A stretch of 64,000 nt of DNA. It comes from Deltaproteobacteria bacterium. GTDB taxonomy: Bacteria > Desulfobacterota > Binatia > Binatales > Binataceae. The translations under genes were made by a program, and so were the position numbers. The stretch spans positions 170,934-234,933 of the forward strand of contig JAJXYF010000015.1 of NCBI GenBank assembly GCA_021780755.1, in the 5' to 3' direction. The notes under the pieces were generated by a model. The model was given only the letters and a program-made list of their open reading frames with translations, did not search any database and was not told the origin of the DNA. Shown in pieces: positions 18,449-27,986 of this stretch; position 1 is the first letter of the stretch; every line of letters begins with the position of its first letter.

Positions 18449-19218
18449 TGGCTGACGAAGAAAAGAGCGAACAGAAGGCCAAGAAAAAGCGCGACAAGGA
18501 CGCCGAGGGCGGGACCACGGCGGGCGAAGGCCGGGCCGACAAGCCTGCCGGCGGACGCAAGGCTCGCGCACAGGCGTCCGCGGCTGCCGCGCAGGCTGCC
18601 GCCGCTGCCGAAGAGTCGGCTGCGCCGCCCGAGCCGCCGCTGGCCGCGCGCTTGCGCCTGCGCTACGAGCAGGAAATTGTCCCGGCCCTGATGCGCGACT
18701 TGAAGATTACCAATCGGATGCGAGTGCCCGCGCCCGACAAGATCGTGATCAATATGTCGCTCAGCGAGGCCCGCGAGAACGTCAAGATTCTGGACTCGGC
18801 GGCCGAGGAGTTGCAGCTGATCACTGGGCAAAAAACCGTGACCACGCGTGCACGCAAGGCAATATCGAACTTCAAGCTGCGTGAGGGCATGCCGATCGGC
18901 GTGATGGTCACGCTGCGGCGCGAGCGGATGTGGGAGTTTCTCGATCGGCTGGTGAATATCGCGCTGCCGCGCGTGCGCGATTTTCGCGGCGTGAGCGACA
19001 AGGCCTTCGATGGCCGCGGAAATTATTCGCTCGGCCTGCGCGAGCATACGATTTTCCCCGAACTCAACCTCGACAAGGTCGAGAAGGCGAAGGGGATGAC
19101 GATTTCAATTACAACCACGGCGGCCAGTGACTTCGAGGGGATGACCCTGCTGAAGGCGCTCGGGATGCCGTTTCGCAGCGCAGCCGATCGCGACGGCGCG
19201 GCCGTGCGCGCGGCGTAG
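18448..19218 (+). CDS. rplE: 50S ribosomal protein uL5 with long N-terminal extension
   Basis: uL5 binds 5S rRNA in the central protuberance. The family core begins near residue 66 ([18 protein letters not shown]) and continues with [43 protein letters not shown] and [25 protein letters not shown]. Before it lie about 65 residues of low-complexity Lys/Glu then Ala-rich sequence, giving 256 aa instead of about 180. ATG 18448 overlaps the rplX stop as TAATG, and no good internal start exists (only a TTG at 18652), so the extension looks genuine. It is probably disordered; its role is unknown. Confidence 0.94.
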   Translation: MADEEKSEQKAKKKRDKDAEGGTTAGEGRADKPAGGRKARAQASAAAAQAAAAAEESAAPPEPPLAARLRLRYEQEIVPALMRDLKITNRMRVPAPDKIVINMSLSEARENVKILDSAAEELQLITGQKTVTTRARKAISNFKLREGMPIGVMVTLRRERMWEFLDRLVNIALPRVRDFRGVSDKAFDGRGNYSLGLREHTIFPELNLDKVEKAKGMTISITTTAASDFEGMTLLKALGMPFRSAADRDGAAVRAA

Positions 19219-19230
19219 GGGACGGATCAG

Positions 19231-19416
19231 ATGGCGAAGACCAGCCTGCGTGTCAAAGCGACGCGCACGCCCAAGTTCAAGGTGCGCGCGTATAATCGAT
19301 GCCCGCTGTGCGGACGGGCGCGCGCGTTTTATCGGCGCTTCAAAATGTGCCGGCTGTGCCTGCGCAAGAATGCACTCAAGGGTGCGCTGCCCGGCGTGGT
19401 CAAGGCCAGTTGGTAG
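19231..19416 (+). CDS. rpsN: 30S ribosomal protein uS14, zinc-binding type Z
   Basis: uS14 is a 30S head protein; this is the short zinc-binding form. The 61-aa protein has Cys24/Cys27 and Cys40/Cys43 ([20 protein letters not shown]). It follows rplE after 12 nt. The 120-nt gap downstream, before rpsH, has periodic Shine-Dalgarno-like cores. Confidence 0.96.
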   Translation: MAKTSLRVKATRTPKFKVRAYNRCPLCGRARAFYRRFKMCRLCLRKNALKGALPGVVKASW

Positions 19417-19500
19417 GCGGGGCCGCGGGGCTGATGAAAAGAGCTGAGACCCGTGCGGGCGCTAGTACGGCAATGGCGGTGCGAGAATCCGGGCAGGTTC

Positions 19501-19530
19501 AGGAACGGTTTATCAGGAAGATTCGGGGAA
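19501..19530 (+). repeat. Periodic Shine-Dalgarno-like cores before rpsH
   Basis: AGGAA occurs at 19501-19505 and again at 19515-19519, and GGGGAA at 19525-19530, each separated by A/T-rich segments of about 5-9 nt. The last is 6 nt before ATG 19537 and the likely functional site. The arrangement resembles the repeats before rplB and rpsK. Confidence 0.5.
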
Positions 19531-19536
19531 TAATTA

Positions 19537-19935
19537 ATGTCGCAGACTGATCCGATCGCGGAATTGTTGACCCGGATTCGCAACGCGATGCATGCGCGGT
19601 ACAACCAGGTTGAATTGCCGCATGCGCGCGTGCGCGAGGCGATTTGCCGGGTGCTGCTGGCGGAGGGATTCCTCGCCGGTATCGAGACCGCGGGCGAGGG
19701 CTACAAGAAGAAGCTGATCCTCGGGCTGCGCTATTCGCCGACGCGCGAGCCGGTTATTCGCGGCTTGCAGCGGGTGAGCAAGCCGAGTCTGCGGCGCTAT
19801 GCGGGCGCCAAGGAGATGCCGCGGGTGAAAGGTGCGATGGGCATGCATGTGGTCTCGACGCCGCTCGGCATGATGACCGATCGCGAGGCACGGCGGCGCA
19901 AGATCGGCGGCGAGATACTGCTGAGGATTTGGTAA
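19537..19935 (+). CDS. rpsH: 30S ribosomal protein uS8
   Basis: uS8 binds the central domain of 16S rRNA; in E. coli it represses the spc operon. The 132-aa protein begins MSQTDPIAELLTRIRNAMHARYNQVELPHARV and ends in the conserved GMHVVSTPLGMMTDREARRRKIGGEILLRIW. It is separated from rplF by 8 nt. Confidence 0.96.
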   Translation: MSQTDPIAELLTRIRNAMHARYNQVELPHARVREAICRVLLAEGFLAGIETAGEGYKKKLILGLRYSPTREPVIRGLQRVSKPSLRRYAGAKEMPRVKGAMGMHVVSTPLGMMTDREARRRKIGGEILLRIW

Positions 19936-19943
19936 CTGTAATC

Positions 19944-20495
19944 ATGTCGCGCATAGGAAAATTACCGATCGTGCTGGACAAGGGCGTCAAGGCGACGCTC
20001 GCCGACAGCATGCTCAAACTTGAGGGGCCCAAGGGCAGGCTCGAGACCCGGGTGCACCCGGGTTTCGTAATCGAGATTGACGACTCGAAGATGATCGTGA
20101 AGCGGCCGGGCGACAGCGCCAATGATCGTGCGGTGCACGGCCTGATGCGCAAGCTGGTGGCCAACATGGCCGAGGGCGTGAGCAAGGGCTTCAAGACGGT
20201 GCTCGAGATCAATGGCGTCGGCTATCGCGCCGACGTGAAGGGAAACCTGATCAATCTCACGCTCGGCTACTCGCATCCGATTGTCTATCAGCTGCCACCC
20301 GACGTGACGGCCAAGGTCGAGCGGCAGGTGCTGTTGACGCTGGAGAGCGCCGACCGGCAATTACTCGGGTCGGTGGCGGCGGAAATCCGGGGCTTGCGAC
20401 CGCCGGAGCCGTACAAGGGCAAGGGAATCAAGTACGCGACTGAGAAGATTCGCCGCAAGGCCGGAAAGGCGGCGGCGGGTTCGAGCTCCGGCTGA
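19944..20495 (+). CDS. rplF: 50S ribosomal protein uL6
   Basis: uL6 lies near the sarcin-ricin loop and factor-binding site. ATG 19944 ([19 protein letters not shown]) gives 183 aa, the usual length; longer in-frame readings run into rpsH in another frame. The C-terminal signature [25 protein letters not shown] is present. A short Ala/Gly/Ser tail follows it. Confidence 0.96.
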   Translation: MSRIGKLPIVLDKGVKATLADSMLKLEGPKGRLETRVHPGFVIEIDDSKMIVKRPGDSANDRAVHGLMRKLVANMAEGVSKGFKTVLEINGVGYRADVKGNLINLTLGYSHPIVYQLPPDVTAKVERQVLLTLESADRQLLGSVAAEIRGLRPPEPYKGKGIKYATEKIRRKAGKAAAGSSSG

Positions 20496-20514
20496 GGAGC
20501 GGATCGGAGTAACG

Positions 20515-20877
20515 ATGGCTGTCGAACGATCAGAAAAACGGAAACTGCGCCAGGGGCGCGTGAGACGCAAGGTGCGCGGGACCAACCAATGTCCGCGGCT
20601 GTCGGTCTTCCGCTCGCTGCATCATATTTACGTCCAGGTGATTTCGGACGAGTCGGGACAGACGCTCGCTTCGGCGTCAACCGCGGTCAAGGAGTTGCGC
20701 GAGGGCAGCGCGAGCCGTCGCAACGTCGCCGCAGCCAAGGCGGTGGGCAAGGCGATCGCCGAGCGATGCCGGGAGCATGGGATAAGCCAGGTGGTATTCG
20801 ACCGCAATGGCTTTCTTTATCACGGACGAGTGAAGGCGCTGGCCGACGCGGCGCGTGAAGCCGGACTCAGGTTCTAG
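20515..20877 (+). CDS. rplR: 50S ribosomal protein uL18
   Basis: uL18 binds 5S rRNA with uL5. The 120-aa protein has the basic N-terminus, [27 protein letters not shown], and the C-terminal [28 protein letters not shown], all canonical. The Shine-Dalgarno is GGAGTAACG region just upstream of ATG 20515. Confidence 0.96.
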   Translation: MAVERSEKRKLRQGRVRRKVRGTNQCPRLSVFRSLHHIYVQVISDESGQTLASASTAVKELREGSASRRNVAAAKAVGKAIAERCREHGISQVVFDRNGFLYHGRVKALADAAREAGLRF

Positions 20878-20904
20878 TATCCGACAACCGGCAGGAAGGA
20901 CGCC

Positions 20905-21408
20905 GTGGCACAACGCATAGACCCGCAAGGGATGGATATCAAAGAGAAGGTGGTCCACATCAACCGTGTGGCCAAGGTCGTCAAGGGCGGCCGGCGCTTC
21001 AGTTTCAGTGCGCTGGTCGTGGCCGGCGATCAAAACGGCCTGGTAGGCTACGGACTGGGTAAGGCCAACGAGGTGCCCGAAGCGATTCGCAAGGGCGTCG
21101 AGCGGGCCAAAAAAAGCCTGATTCGAATACCGTTGCACGACGGAACGATACCGCATCAGGTGCTGGGGCATTTCGGCGCGGGCAAAGTGGTGCTGCGGCC
21201 GGCAGCGGAGGGCACCGGAGTGATCGCGGCCGGCGGCGTGCGCGCGGTGGTCGAGTTAGCGGGAATTCGCAATATCCTGACCAAGCGGTTGGGCTCGTCG
21301 AATCCGCATAACCTGGTGCGCGCGACGCTCGAAGCGCTGCTTGAATTGCGCAGTCGCGAGGACGTTATGCGACTGCGCGCGGTGGCCGAACAGCCGCCGG
21401 CGGCCTGA
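20905..21408 (+). CDS. rpsE: 30S ribosomal protein uS5
   Basis: uS5 contributes to decoding fidelity and mRNA helicase activity. The start is GTG 20905, with AGGAAGGA ending about 5 nt upstream. The 167-aa protein has [48 protein letters not shown] and [19 protein letters not shown] near 21215-21265. Length and motifs are ordinary. Confidence 0.96.
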   Translation: MAQRIDPQGMDIKEKVVHINRVAKVVKGGRRFSFSALVVAGDQNGLVGYGLGKANEVPEAIRKGVERAKKSLIRIPLHDGTIPHQVLGHFGAGKVVLRPAAEGTGVIAAGGVRAVVELAGIRNILTKRLGSSNPHNLVRATLEALLELRSREDVMRLRAVAEQPPAA

Positions 21409-21426
21409 CGACCGGCAGAGGATACG

Positions 21427-21612
21427 ATGGCCGACACGACGATTCATGTGAAGCTGGTGCGGAGTCCGATTGGGACCAAGGTACGGGTGCGCGAGACGCT
21501 CCGAGGGCTCGGCCTGCGCAAGGTTGGCAGCTCGAAAGTGCTCAAGGTGACGCCCGAGGTGCTCGGCATGCTGCGGCGCGTGGCGCATCTAGTGGACGAA
21601 GTTAAGGAATAG
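21427..21612 (+). CDS. rpmD: 50S ribosomal protein uL30
   Basis: uL30 is a small 50S surface protein. The 61-aa product has [34 protein letters not shown] and the usual [17 protein letters not shown] end. It lies between rpsE and rplO as expected. Confidence 0.95.
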   Translation: MADTTIHVKLVRSPIGTKVRVRETLRGLGLRKVGSSKVLKVTPEVLGMLRRVAHLVDEVKE

Positions 21613-21628
21613 GCGGACGACTGTAAAA

Positions 21629-22087
21629 ATGAACCTCAAGGATATCAAGCCGGCCGTCGGTTCGACGCATAAGAAGAAGCGTGTCGGACGGGGTATCGGA
21701 TCGGGCCATGGCAAGACCGCGGGCCGCGGCCATAAGGGGCGCGGGTCACGTGCGGGCGGCAATACGCCGGCGCGCTACGAGGGCGGTCAGATGCCGCTGT
21801 CGCGGCGAATTCCGAAACGGGGTTTTCGGCGGTTGCAGAAAAATGAGCAGGCGCGGGAGCGCTTTGTCGAGGTTAATATCGGCAAGCTGACCGGCTTTGC
21901 CGAGGGTGAAACGGTCGATCCGACGGTACTGGTGGATCGCGGCCTGGCGCGGGCCGGGCGCAAGATCAAAGTGCTGGGCGGTGGCGAATTGAAAGTCAAG
22001 CTGGCGGTGCACGCGCATGCGTTTTCGGGCAGCGCTCGCGAGAAGATCGCGGCGGCCGGCGGCAGCACGGATGTGATTGAGGGCTGA
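21629..22087 (+). CDS. rplO: 50S ribosomal protein uL15
   Basis: uL15 is a late-assembly 50S protein. The 152-aa product has the glycine-rich basic N-terminus ([23 protein letters not shown]), the [15 protein letters not shown] motif, and the C-terminal [21 protein letters not shown]. It is followed 10 nt later by secY. Confidence 0.96.
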   Translation: MNLKDIKPAVGSTHKKKRVGRGIGSGHGKTAGRGHKGRGSRAGGNTPARYEGGQMPLSRRIPKRGFRRLQKNEQARERFVEVNIGKLTGFAEGETVDPTVLVDRGLARAGRKIKVLGGGELKVKLAVHAHAFSGSAREKIAAAGGSTDVIEG

Positions 22088-22097
22088 GACACGCTGA

Positions 22098-23405
22098 ATG
22101 CTTGAAGGGTTTTCCAACGCCTCGCGCATCCCCGAACTGCGCCGTCGGCTGTTATTCACCGCCGCGATGCTGGTGGTGTATCGGGTTGGCGTCGCGATTC
22201 CGACACCGGGAATCGATGGGCAGGCGCTATCGTCATTTTTCGACGCTGCGTCGAGCACCCTGTTCGGCTGGGTCAATTTGTTCTCAGGCGGGGCGTTGGA
22301 GCGCTTTTCGATCTTCGCCTTGGGCATCATGCCGTATATTTCGGTGGCGATTATCCTCGATCTGCTGAAAATCGGCTGGCCGTATCTCGACGAACTCTAC
22401 AAAGAGGGTGAGGCGGGACGGCGTAAGATTGCCCAATACACCCGCTATGGCACGGTCGGTCTGGCGCTGGTACAGGGCTCGATGATCGCGTTCTCGTTGG
22501 AAAAGATTCAGGCGCCCGGCGGCGGCACCGTGGTCTATAACCCGGGCTTCCGGTTCATCGCGATGACGGTCATCACGGTGACGGCCGGCACCATGTTCGT
22601 GATGTGGATCGGCGAGCAGATTACCGAGCGCGGCGTCGGCAACGGAATTTCGCTGATTATCATGTCGGGGATTATCGCGCGCTTGCCGAGTGCAATTGGC
22701 ACCACCGTGCAGTTCGTGCGCGAGGGCGAGATGAGCATCTTCCTGCTCATCCTGATTTTGGTCGTGGCGTTCGGAGTGACGGCGGGGATCGTTTACGTCG
22801 AGAGCGGACAGCGGCGGATTCCAGTGCAATACGCGCGGCGCGTGGTCGGACGCCGGGTCTATGGAGGGCAGGCGTCGCATCTGCCGCTGAAGGTGAATAC
22901 GTCAGGCGTTATTCCGCCGATTTTCGCCTCGTCGATCCTGGTTTTTCCGGCGACGCTGGCGACTTTCGTACCTTCGCTCAAATGGCTTTCGGCCTATGTT
23001 ACACCCGGCGGTACGGTATATAATATTGCGTACGTCGCGCTTATAATATTCTTTTGCTACTTCTACACGGCAGTCACTTTCAATCCAGTTGATGTTGCTG
23101 ACAACCTGAAGAAGTATGGTGGATTCATCCCGGGCATCCGGCCGGGCCGATCCACGGCGGAATACATCGATCGGGTGCTTTCGCGAATCACGCTGGGTGG
23201 CGCGATTTACGTGAGTGCGGTATGCGTGCTGCCGACGATCCTGATTCAGCGCTTCAACGTACCGTTCTATTTCGGCGGTACGGCATTGTTGATCGTGGTT
23301 GGCGTGGCACTCGACACGGTGGCGCAGATCGAGACCCATCTGCTATCGCGCAACTATGAAGGCTTCATGCGGCGCGGGCGGGTCAAGGCAAAAGGGAAAG
23401 GGTAG
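22098..23405 (+). CDS. secY: Preprotein translocase subunit SecY
   Basis: SecY is the protein-conducting channel of the Sec translocase in the inner membrane. The 435-aa protein has about ten hydrophobic segments and the signature ALGIMPYISVAIILDLL in helix 2. It also has GEQITERGVGNGISLIIMSGI and the cytoplasmic loop RRIPVQYARRVVGRR...SHLPLKVNTSGVIPPIFASSI. It is in its conserved place between rplO and adk. Confidence 0.97.
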   Translation: MLEGFSNASRIPELRRRLLFTAAMLVVYRVGVAIPTPGIDGQALSSFFDAASSTLFGWVNLFSGGALERFSIFALGIMPYISVAIILDLLKIGWPYLDELYKEGEAGRRKIAQYTRYGTVGLALVQGSMIAFSLEKIQAPGGGTVVYNPGFRFIAMTVITVTAGTMFVMWIGEQITERGVGNGISLIIMSGIIARLPSAIGTTVQFVREGEMSIFLLILILVVAFGVTAGIVYVESGQRRIPVQYARRVVGRRVYGGQASHLPLKVNTSGVIPPIFASSILVFPATLATFVPSLKWLSAYVTPGGTVYNIAYVALIIFFCYFYTAVTFNPVDVADNLKKYGGFIPGIRPGRSTAEYIDRVLSRITLGGAIYVSAVCVLPTILIQRFNVPFYFGGTALLIVVGVALDTVAQIETHLLSRNYEGFMRRGRVKAKGKG

Positions 23406-23408
23406 GCC

Positions 23409-24086
23409 GTGCGGTTAGTGCTTCTGGGCCCGCCGGGCGCCGGCAAGGGCACCCAGGCAAGGATGCTGGAGACGCAATTGGGCGCTCCGCAAGTTGCGAG
23501 TGGCGATCTGCTGCGCAATGCGGTGCGTGAAAAGTCAGCGCTGGGGATCGAGGCCAAAGGGTTTATGGACAAGGGCGCGCTGGTGCCCGACGAGTTGGTG
23601 CTTAAATTAATAGATGCGCGGTTGCGGGAGCGCGACGCGCAGAAGGGCTTTATCCTGGACGGGTTTCCGCGCACGGTCTCGCAGGCCGAGACGCTGGCGA
23701 AGATGCTCGATGCGCGCAGCGAGAAGCTCGACCGGGTGATCGCGATAAGCGTGCCCGATGAGGAGATTATCAAACGGATTTCAGGGCGGCGGACGTGCCG
23801 CGAATGCGGCGCGATGTACCATGTGATTTACGATCCGCCGCGGAATTTGAATTTGTGTAATTCGTGTAATGGCGAACTGTATCAGCGCGACGACGACGCC
23901 GAGGACACCGTGCGGATGCGCCTGCAAGTTTATGCCGCATCGACGCGGCCGCTGCTGGAACATTATGAGCGCCTCGGCCTGCTGTCGGCGGTTGACGGAA
24001 TCGGGCGGACCGAAGAGGTCAGCGGCCGTATCCTGAGCGCGCTGGGCCGGGGCCTGAAAGCGGCGGCGGCGAAGGGAACGGCTTGA
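23409..24086 (+). CDS. adk: Adenylate kinase with zinc-type LID
   Basis: Adenylate kinase interconverts ATP + AMP and 2 ADP. The start is GTG 23409 (MRLVLLGPPGAGKGTQ), 3 nt after secY. The 225-aa long form contains the P-loop at residues 7-16, the AMP-binding DGFPRTVSQAE, and a LID domain with Cys130/Cys133 and Cys150/Cys153, the structural zinc site. Its stop overlaps the map start as TTGA. Confidence 0.96.
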   Translation: MRLVLLGPPGAGKGTQARMLETQLGAPQVASGDLLRNAVREKSALGIEAKGFMDKGALVPDELVLKLIDARLRERDAQKGFILDGFPRTVSQAETLAKMLDARSEKLDRVIAISVPDEEIIKRISGRRTCRECGAMYHVIYDPPRNLNLCNSCNGELYQRDDDAEDTVRMRLQVYAASTRPLLEHYERLGLLSAVDGIGRTEEVSGRILSALGRGLKAAAAKGTA

Positions 24087-24856
24087 TCACGCTGAAAAGC
24101 CGCGAGGAGATCGCCGTGATGCGCATGGCGAGCCGAATCGTTGCCGAGGTGCTCGATCAGTTGGTGGCGGCGGCGAAGGCGGGCGTGACGACGTTGGAAC
24201 TGGATCGGCTGGCCGAGGAATTGACGCTGAAAAAGGGCGCGCGGCCGGCGTTCAAGGGTTATCAGCCGGGAGCGGTGATTTACCGTCATAGCCTGTGCGT
24301 ATCGATCAACGATGAGATCGTCCACGGGATTCCGAAGGCCGGGCGCAAACTGAAGGCAGGCGATATCGTGGGCCTGGACTTCGGGGTGGTTTACCACGGC
24401 TACTATGGGGACGCGGCGCGGACGGTGGCGATCGGCAAGGTTTCGGAGGGTGCTGAGCGCCTGATGGCGGTCACGCGGAAGTCGTTGTACGCCGGTATCG
24501 AGCAGGCGCGGGTGGGTAATCGGATTAGCGATATCGCGCGCGCGGTACAGCGCACGGCCGAGGATGCGGGGTTTGCGGTGGTAACGGATTTTGCGGGCCA
24601 CGGAATCGGCCGCAAGCTCCACGAGGATCCGCAGGTGCCGAATTACTTCAGGCCCGGGATGCCGAATCCGCGGTTGCAGGAAGGGATGGTGCTCGCGATC
24701 GAGCCGATGATCAATGAAGGTACGGCGGAGTTGGAAATTCTCGATGACGGTTGGACGGCGGTCACCGCGGACGGCAAGCTGTCGGCGCATTTTGAACATT
24801 CGATCGCGATAACCGCGGCCGGACCGGAGATCTTGAGCGAGTTGGGCAATGTCTAA
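24083..24856 (+). CDS. map: Methionine aminopeptidase type I
   Basis: This metalloenzyme removes the initiator methionine from nascent proteins. The start is TTG 24083 (reads [16 protein letters not shown]), overlapping adk by 4 nt; AAGGGA lies about 6 nt upstream, and starting here gives the family-typical N-terminus. The 257-aa protein has the metal-ligand motifs [38 protein letters not shown] and HFEHSIAIT, that is the Asp-Asp-His-Glu-Glu set. Its end overlaps infA by 8 nt. Confidence 0.95.
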   Translation: MITLKSREEIAVMRMASRIVAEVLDQLVAAAKAGVTTLELDRLAEELTLKKGARPAFKGYQPGAVIYRHSLCVSINDEIVHGIPKAGRKLKAGDIVGLDFGVVYHGYYGDAARTVAIGKVSEGAERLMAVTRKSLYAGIEQARVGNRISDIARAVQRTAEDAGFAVVTDFAGHGIGRKLHEDPQVPNYFRPGMPNPRLQEGMVLAIEPMINEGTAELEILDDGWTAVTADGKLSAHFEHSIAITAAGPEILSELGNV

Positions 24857-25067
24857 GGGTGACGCAATTGAAGTGAGCGGTACGGTGCTCGAAGCGCTAC
24901 CCAACGCGGTGTTCAGGGTGACGCTGGAAAACGGGCATCGAGTGCTCGCCCATATATCGGGCAAAATGAGAATGCATTACATCAAGATTCTCCCGGGCGA
25001 CAAGGTGACGGTGGAGTTGTCGCCCTACGATTTGACGCGCGGCCGGATTACCTATCGGATGCGCTAG
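24849..25067 (+). CDS. infA: Translation initiation factor IF-1
   Basis: IF-1 is an OB-fold protein that occupies the 30S A site during initiation. The 72-aa protein has the standard [38 protein letters not shown] and ends with [14 protein letters not shown]. It starts inside the end of map. Confidence 0.97.
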   Translation: MSKGDAIEVSGTVLEALPNAVFRVTLENGHRVLAHISGKMRMHYIKILPGDKVTVELSPYDLTRGRITYRMR

Positions 25068-25096
25068 GGAGTGGAGCGGGAGAACAGGTTGGTACA

Positions 25097-25210
25097 ATGA
25101 AGGTTCGCGCGTCGGTAAAGAAGATTTGCAAGAACTGCAAGGTAGTGCGCCGCCAGGGCGTGATTCGGATTTTGTGTGCGAATCCGCGCCATAAGCAGCG
25201 CCAGGGATAG
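25097..25210 (+). CDS. rpmJ: 50S ribosomal protein bL36, zinc-binding form
   Basis: bL36 is the smallest 50S protein. ATG 25097 to TAG 25210 encodes 37 aa: [14 protein letters not shown] at the start, [13 protein letters not shown] at the end. The zinc ligands are Cys11, Cys14, Cys27 and His32, so this is the C+ form. It sits between infA and rpsM as in most bacteria. Confidence 0.96.
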   Translation: MKVRASVKKICKNCKVVRRQGVIRILCANPRHKQRQG

Positions 25211-25225
25211 CGGGAGGATCGTTCG

Positions 25226-25606
25226 ATGGCACGTGTAGCCGGAATCGAGCTGCCGAGAAATAAGCGCATCGAGATAGCGCTTACCTACATTTATGGGATT
25301 GGGCGGACCACCGCGAACAAGATCCTGGCCAAGGCCAACGTCGATGCGGCGCGTAACAGCGACGACTTGACGCCCGACGAGCAGGTGCGGATTCGCCAGG
25401 TAATCGACCAGGATCATAAGGTCGAAGGCGACCTGCGGCGTGAGCAGCAGCAGTCGATTAAGCGCCTGATGGATCTCGGATGTTATCGCGGAATACGGCA
25501 TCGGCGTGGATTGCCGGTGCGTGGCCAGCGCACGCATACCAATGCGCGCACCCGCAAGGGTCCGCGCAAACTTGTCGCGGGCAAGAAGCAGGCGCCGCCC
25601 AAGTAA
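25226..25606 (+). CDS. rpsM: 30S ribosomal protein uS13
   Basis: uS13 is a head protein that bridges to the 50S subunit and contacts P-site tRNA. The 126-aa protein begins [26 protein letters not shown] and carries [31 protein letters not shown] near the C-terminus. The Shine-Dalgarno is GGGAGGA about 8 nt upstream. Confidence 0.97.
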   Translation: MARVAGIELPRNKRIEIALTYIYGIGRTTANKILAKANVDAARNSDDLTPDEQVRIRQVIDQDHKVEGDLRREQQQSIKRLMDLGCYRGIRHRRGLPVRGQRTHTNARTRKGPRKLVAGKKQAPPK

Positions 25607-25670
25607 GTGCGGCGTAGAGGGGTTTTGTTGGCGTCGCGAGCGCGCAGTGATGGCGCGGACTGGTATCCGA

Positions 25671-25709
25671 GCGGGAATTTAAAGCAGGAACTTAGGGCAG
25701 GAATTTAAG
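25671..25709 (+). repeat. Three 13-nt tandem repeats before rpsK
   Basis: GCGGGAATTTAAA (25671-25683), GCAGGAACTTAGG (25684-25696) and GCAGGAATTTAAG (25697-25709) lie head to tail, followed by GACCG and ATG 25715. Each copy holds a GGAA/AGGAA core that resembles a Shine-Dalgarno site, and AAGGA at 25707-25711 lies only 3 nt before the start. Function is unknown. Confidence 0.75.
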
Positions 25710-25714
25710 GACCG

Positions 25715-26215
25715 ATGGCAGAAGAAACGAAAGAGACCAAGGCCGCGCCGCAAAAAGCGGCGAGCGGCGGAGCGCCCGCAGCGGCGGGAACCCCGGCCAC
25801 AGGCGCGACGCCGGTGGCAGCCGGGGCAGCACCGGCAGCCGCTCCGCGCAAACGCCGCACGCGCCGCGCCGTGCCCGAGGGCGTCGCGCATGTGCATGCG
25901 ACGTTCAACAACACGATCGTGACGATTACCGATCCGCTCGGACTGGTGGTCGCGTGGTCGAGTGCGGGTTCGGTGGGTTTCAAGGGGTCGCGTAAGGGCA
26001 CGCCGTTCGCGGCGCAGATGGCGGCCGAAGCGGCAGCGCGCAAATGCTCGGAATACGGGATGCGCAGCGTAATCGTGCACGTCAAGGGGCCGGGCGGCGG
26101 CCGTGAGTCGGCAGTACGCGCGCTGCAGGCGACCGGGCTCGCGGTGATCTCGATCAAGGACGTGACGCCGATACCGCACAACGGATGCCGTCCGCCGAAA
26201 CGGCGCCGGGTCTGA
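25715..26215 (+). CDS. rpsK: 30S ribosomal protein uS11 with Ala/Pro-rich N-terminal extension
   Basis: uS11 forms part of the 30S platform near the E site. The core begins around residue 46 ([28 protein letters not shown]) and ends in the conserved [17 protein letters not shown]. Before it are about 40 residues of Ala/Pro/Gly/Thr-rich sequence, so the protein is 166 aa instead of about 130. The repeat-rich leader supports ATG 25715; no later start suits the core. The extension is probably disordered. Confidence 0.95.
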   Translation: MAEETKETKAAPQKAASGGAPAAAGTPATGATPVAAGAAPAAAPRKRRTRRAVPEGVAHVHATFNNTIVTITDPLGLVVAWSSAGSVGFKGSRKGTPFAAQMAAEAAARKCSEYGMRSVIVHVKGPGGGRESAVRALQATGLAVISIKDVTPIPHNGCRPPKRRRV

Positions 26216-26239
26216 TGCGGGCGCAAGCAGAGGAATACG

Positions 26240-26866
26240 GTGGCTAGAAATCTTGGACCAGTATGCCGGATGTGCCGGCGCGAGGGCTTGAAGCTCTTTC
26301 TGAAGGGTGAGCGGTGCTACACCGACAAATGCGCGATCGAGCGGCGCAATTATCCGCCGGGTGCTCACGGACAGGCGCGCACGCGCTTTTCGGAGTTTGC
26401 GCTGCGGTTGCGTGAGAAGCAGAAGCTCAAGCGCATCTACGGGCTGCTCGAAAAGCAGTTCTCGCAATATTTCGAGATGGCGGAGCGGATGGCCGGAATT
26501 ACCGGCGAGAACCTGCTGGTGCTGCTTGAGCGGCGGCTCGATAACGTGGTTTATCGGCTCGGCTTTTCGAGTTCGCTCGCACAAGCCCGGCAACTCGTGC
26601 TGCATGGCCATATTGAAGTCGGCGGCAAGGTCGTGACGATCCCGTCGTACCTGCTCGAAGTCGGTCAGGTCGTGAGTATCAACGAGAAGAGCCGGCAGAA
26701 GAAGGTCATCGTCGAGGCGATCGAACTGGCGCAGCGCCGCGGGGTGCCGTCGTGGATGTCGCTCGAACGCGAGCAGTTTCGCGGCGCGCTCAGGTCGCTG
26801 CCGGCGCGCTCCGACCTGACGATGCCGATCAGCGAGAAGCTCATCGTCGAGCATTATTCACGTTAG
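26240..26866 (+). CDS. rpsD: 30S ribosomal protein uS4, zinc-binding form
   Basis: uS4 is a primary 16S-binding protein; in E. coli it represses the alpha operon. The start is GTG 26240. The 208-aa protein has four N-terminal cysteines (9, 12, 26, 31), the zinc-containing C+ form, and the S4 RNA-binding domain [36 protein letters not shown]. Length is standard. Confidence 0.97.
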   Translation: MARNLGPVCRMCRREGLKLFLKGERCYTDKCAIERRNYPPGAHGQARTRFSEFALRLREKQKLKRIYGLLEKQFSQYFEMAERMAGITGENLLVLLERRLDNVVYRLGFSSSLAQARQLVLHGHIEVGGKVVTIPSYLLEVGQVVSINEKSRQKKVIVEAIELAQRRGVPSWMSLEREQFRGALRSLPARSDLTMPISEKLIVEHYSR

Positions 26867-26926
26867 GCGTTTGCGCTACGCATAATTCGCCGGGCAAAAA
26901 TTTTTCCGCGGTTAAAGAACACAACT

Positions 26927-27955
26927 ATGCAGAATGATTGGCGTGACCTGATCAAACCGAAGGCGGTCGAATTCGATGACAAGGAGCTGACCCCGACCTA
27001 CGGGCGCTTCATCGCCGAGCCGCTCGAGCGCGGCTACGGAATCACGATCGGCAACGCTTTGCGCAGGATCCTGCTCTCCTCGCTGCCGGGTTTCGCGATA
27101 ACGGCGGTGCGCATCAAGGGTGTGCTCCACGAATTCTCGACCATCCCAGGCGTCAAAGAGGACGTGACCGATATCGTGCTTAACCTCAAGGAGGTTCGCC
27201 TGAAACTCCATGAGGGCGATCAGCTTACGGCGTCGCTCAAGGCCAAGGGCGAGGCGGTGGTTTCCGCGCGCGATATCACGGGCGGTCCGAGCCTTGAAAT
27301 CCTGACCCCCGAGCGCCATCTGGCGTCGCTCGATAAGGGCGCCGACCTCGACATGGAGCTGGTGATCAAGCGCGGCCGCGGCTACGTGCCAGGCGAGCGC
27401 TCCGACGATGACGACGAGCCGATCGGCACGATTCGCCTGGATGCGATCTTCGCGCCGATCAAGAAGGTCAACTTCGTGGTTACCAACGCGCGCGTCGGCC
27501 AGCGCACCGACTACGATCGGCTGGCGCTTGAAATCTGGACCGACGGATCGATTTCGCCGCGCGAGGCGCTGACTTATGCGTCACGCGTGCTGCGCGATCA
27601 GATGTCGATTTTCGCGGGCGTCGAGGAAGAGGCCGAGGTGCCGGCCGAGGGCGAGCGCGCGGAGATTCGTCCGGCGTTCAACGAATACCTTTACCGACCG
27701 GTTGAGGGACTGCCGATTTCGGTGCGCGCGTTCAACGGGCTGCAGAACGCCGATATCAAATATATCGGCGAGCTGGTGCAGCGCACCGAGCAAGACATGC
27801 TGAAGATCAAAAATTTCGGCCGCAAGTCGCTCAACGAGATCAAGGAAGTGTTGACCGACATGGGCTTGTCGCTCGGGATGCGGTTGGAAAACCTGCCCTC
27901 GCGCGGCGAACTCGACCGGATGTGGGAGGAGCAGGAGCGGCGCGAATCGGCGTAA
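26927..27955 (+). CDS. rpoA: RNA polymerase alpha subunit
   Basis: The alpha dimer scaffolds RNA polymerase and contacts UP elements and activators. The 342-aa protein has the N-terminal assembly domain ([28 protein letters not shown], near 27010-27093). The C-terminal domain ends with [37 protein letters not shown]. Length is ordinary, and it is between rpsD and rplQ as expected. Confidence 0.98.
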   Translation: MQNDWRDLIKPKAVEFDDKELTPTYGRFIAEPLERGYGITIGNALRRILLSSLPGFAITAVRIKGVLHEFSTIPGVKEDVTDIVLNLKEVRLKLHEGDQLTASLKAKGEAVVSARDITGGPSLEILTPERHLASLDKGADLDMELVIKRGRGYVPGERSDDDDEPIGTIRLDAIFAPIKKVNFVVTNARVGQRTDYDRLALEIWTDGSISPREALTYASRVLRDQMSIFAGVEEEAEVPAEGERAEIRPAFNEYLYRPVEGLPISVRAFNGLQNADIKYIGELVQRTEQDMLKIKNFGRKSLNEIKEVLTDMGLSLGMRLENLPSRGELDRMWEEQERRESA

Positions 27956-27986
27956 GCCGGTTCGTGTAGCGCGTGGAGTTTTACCG

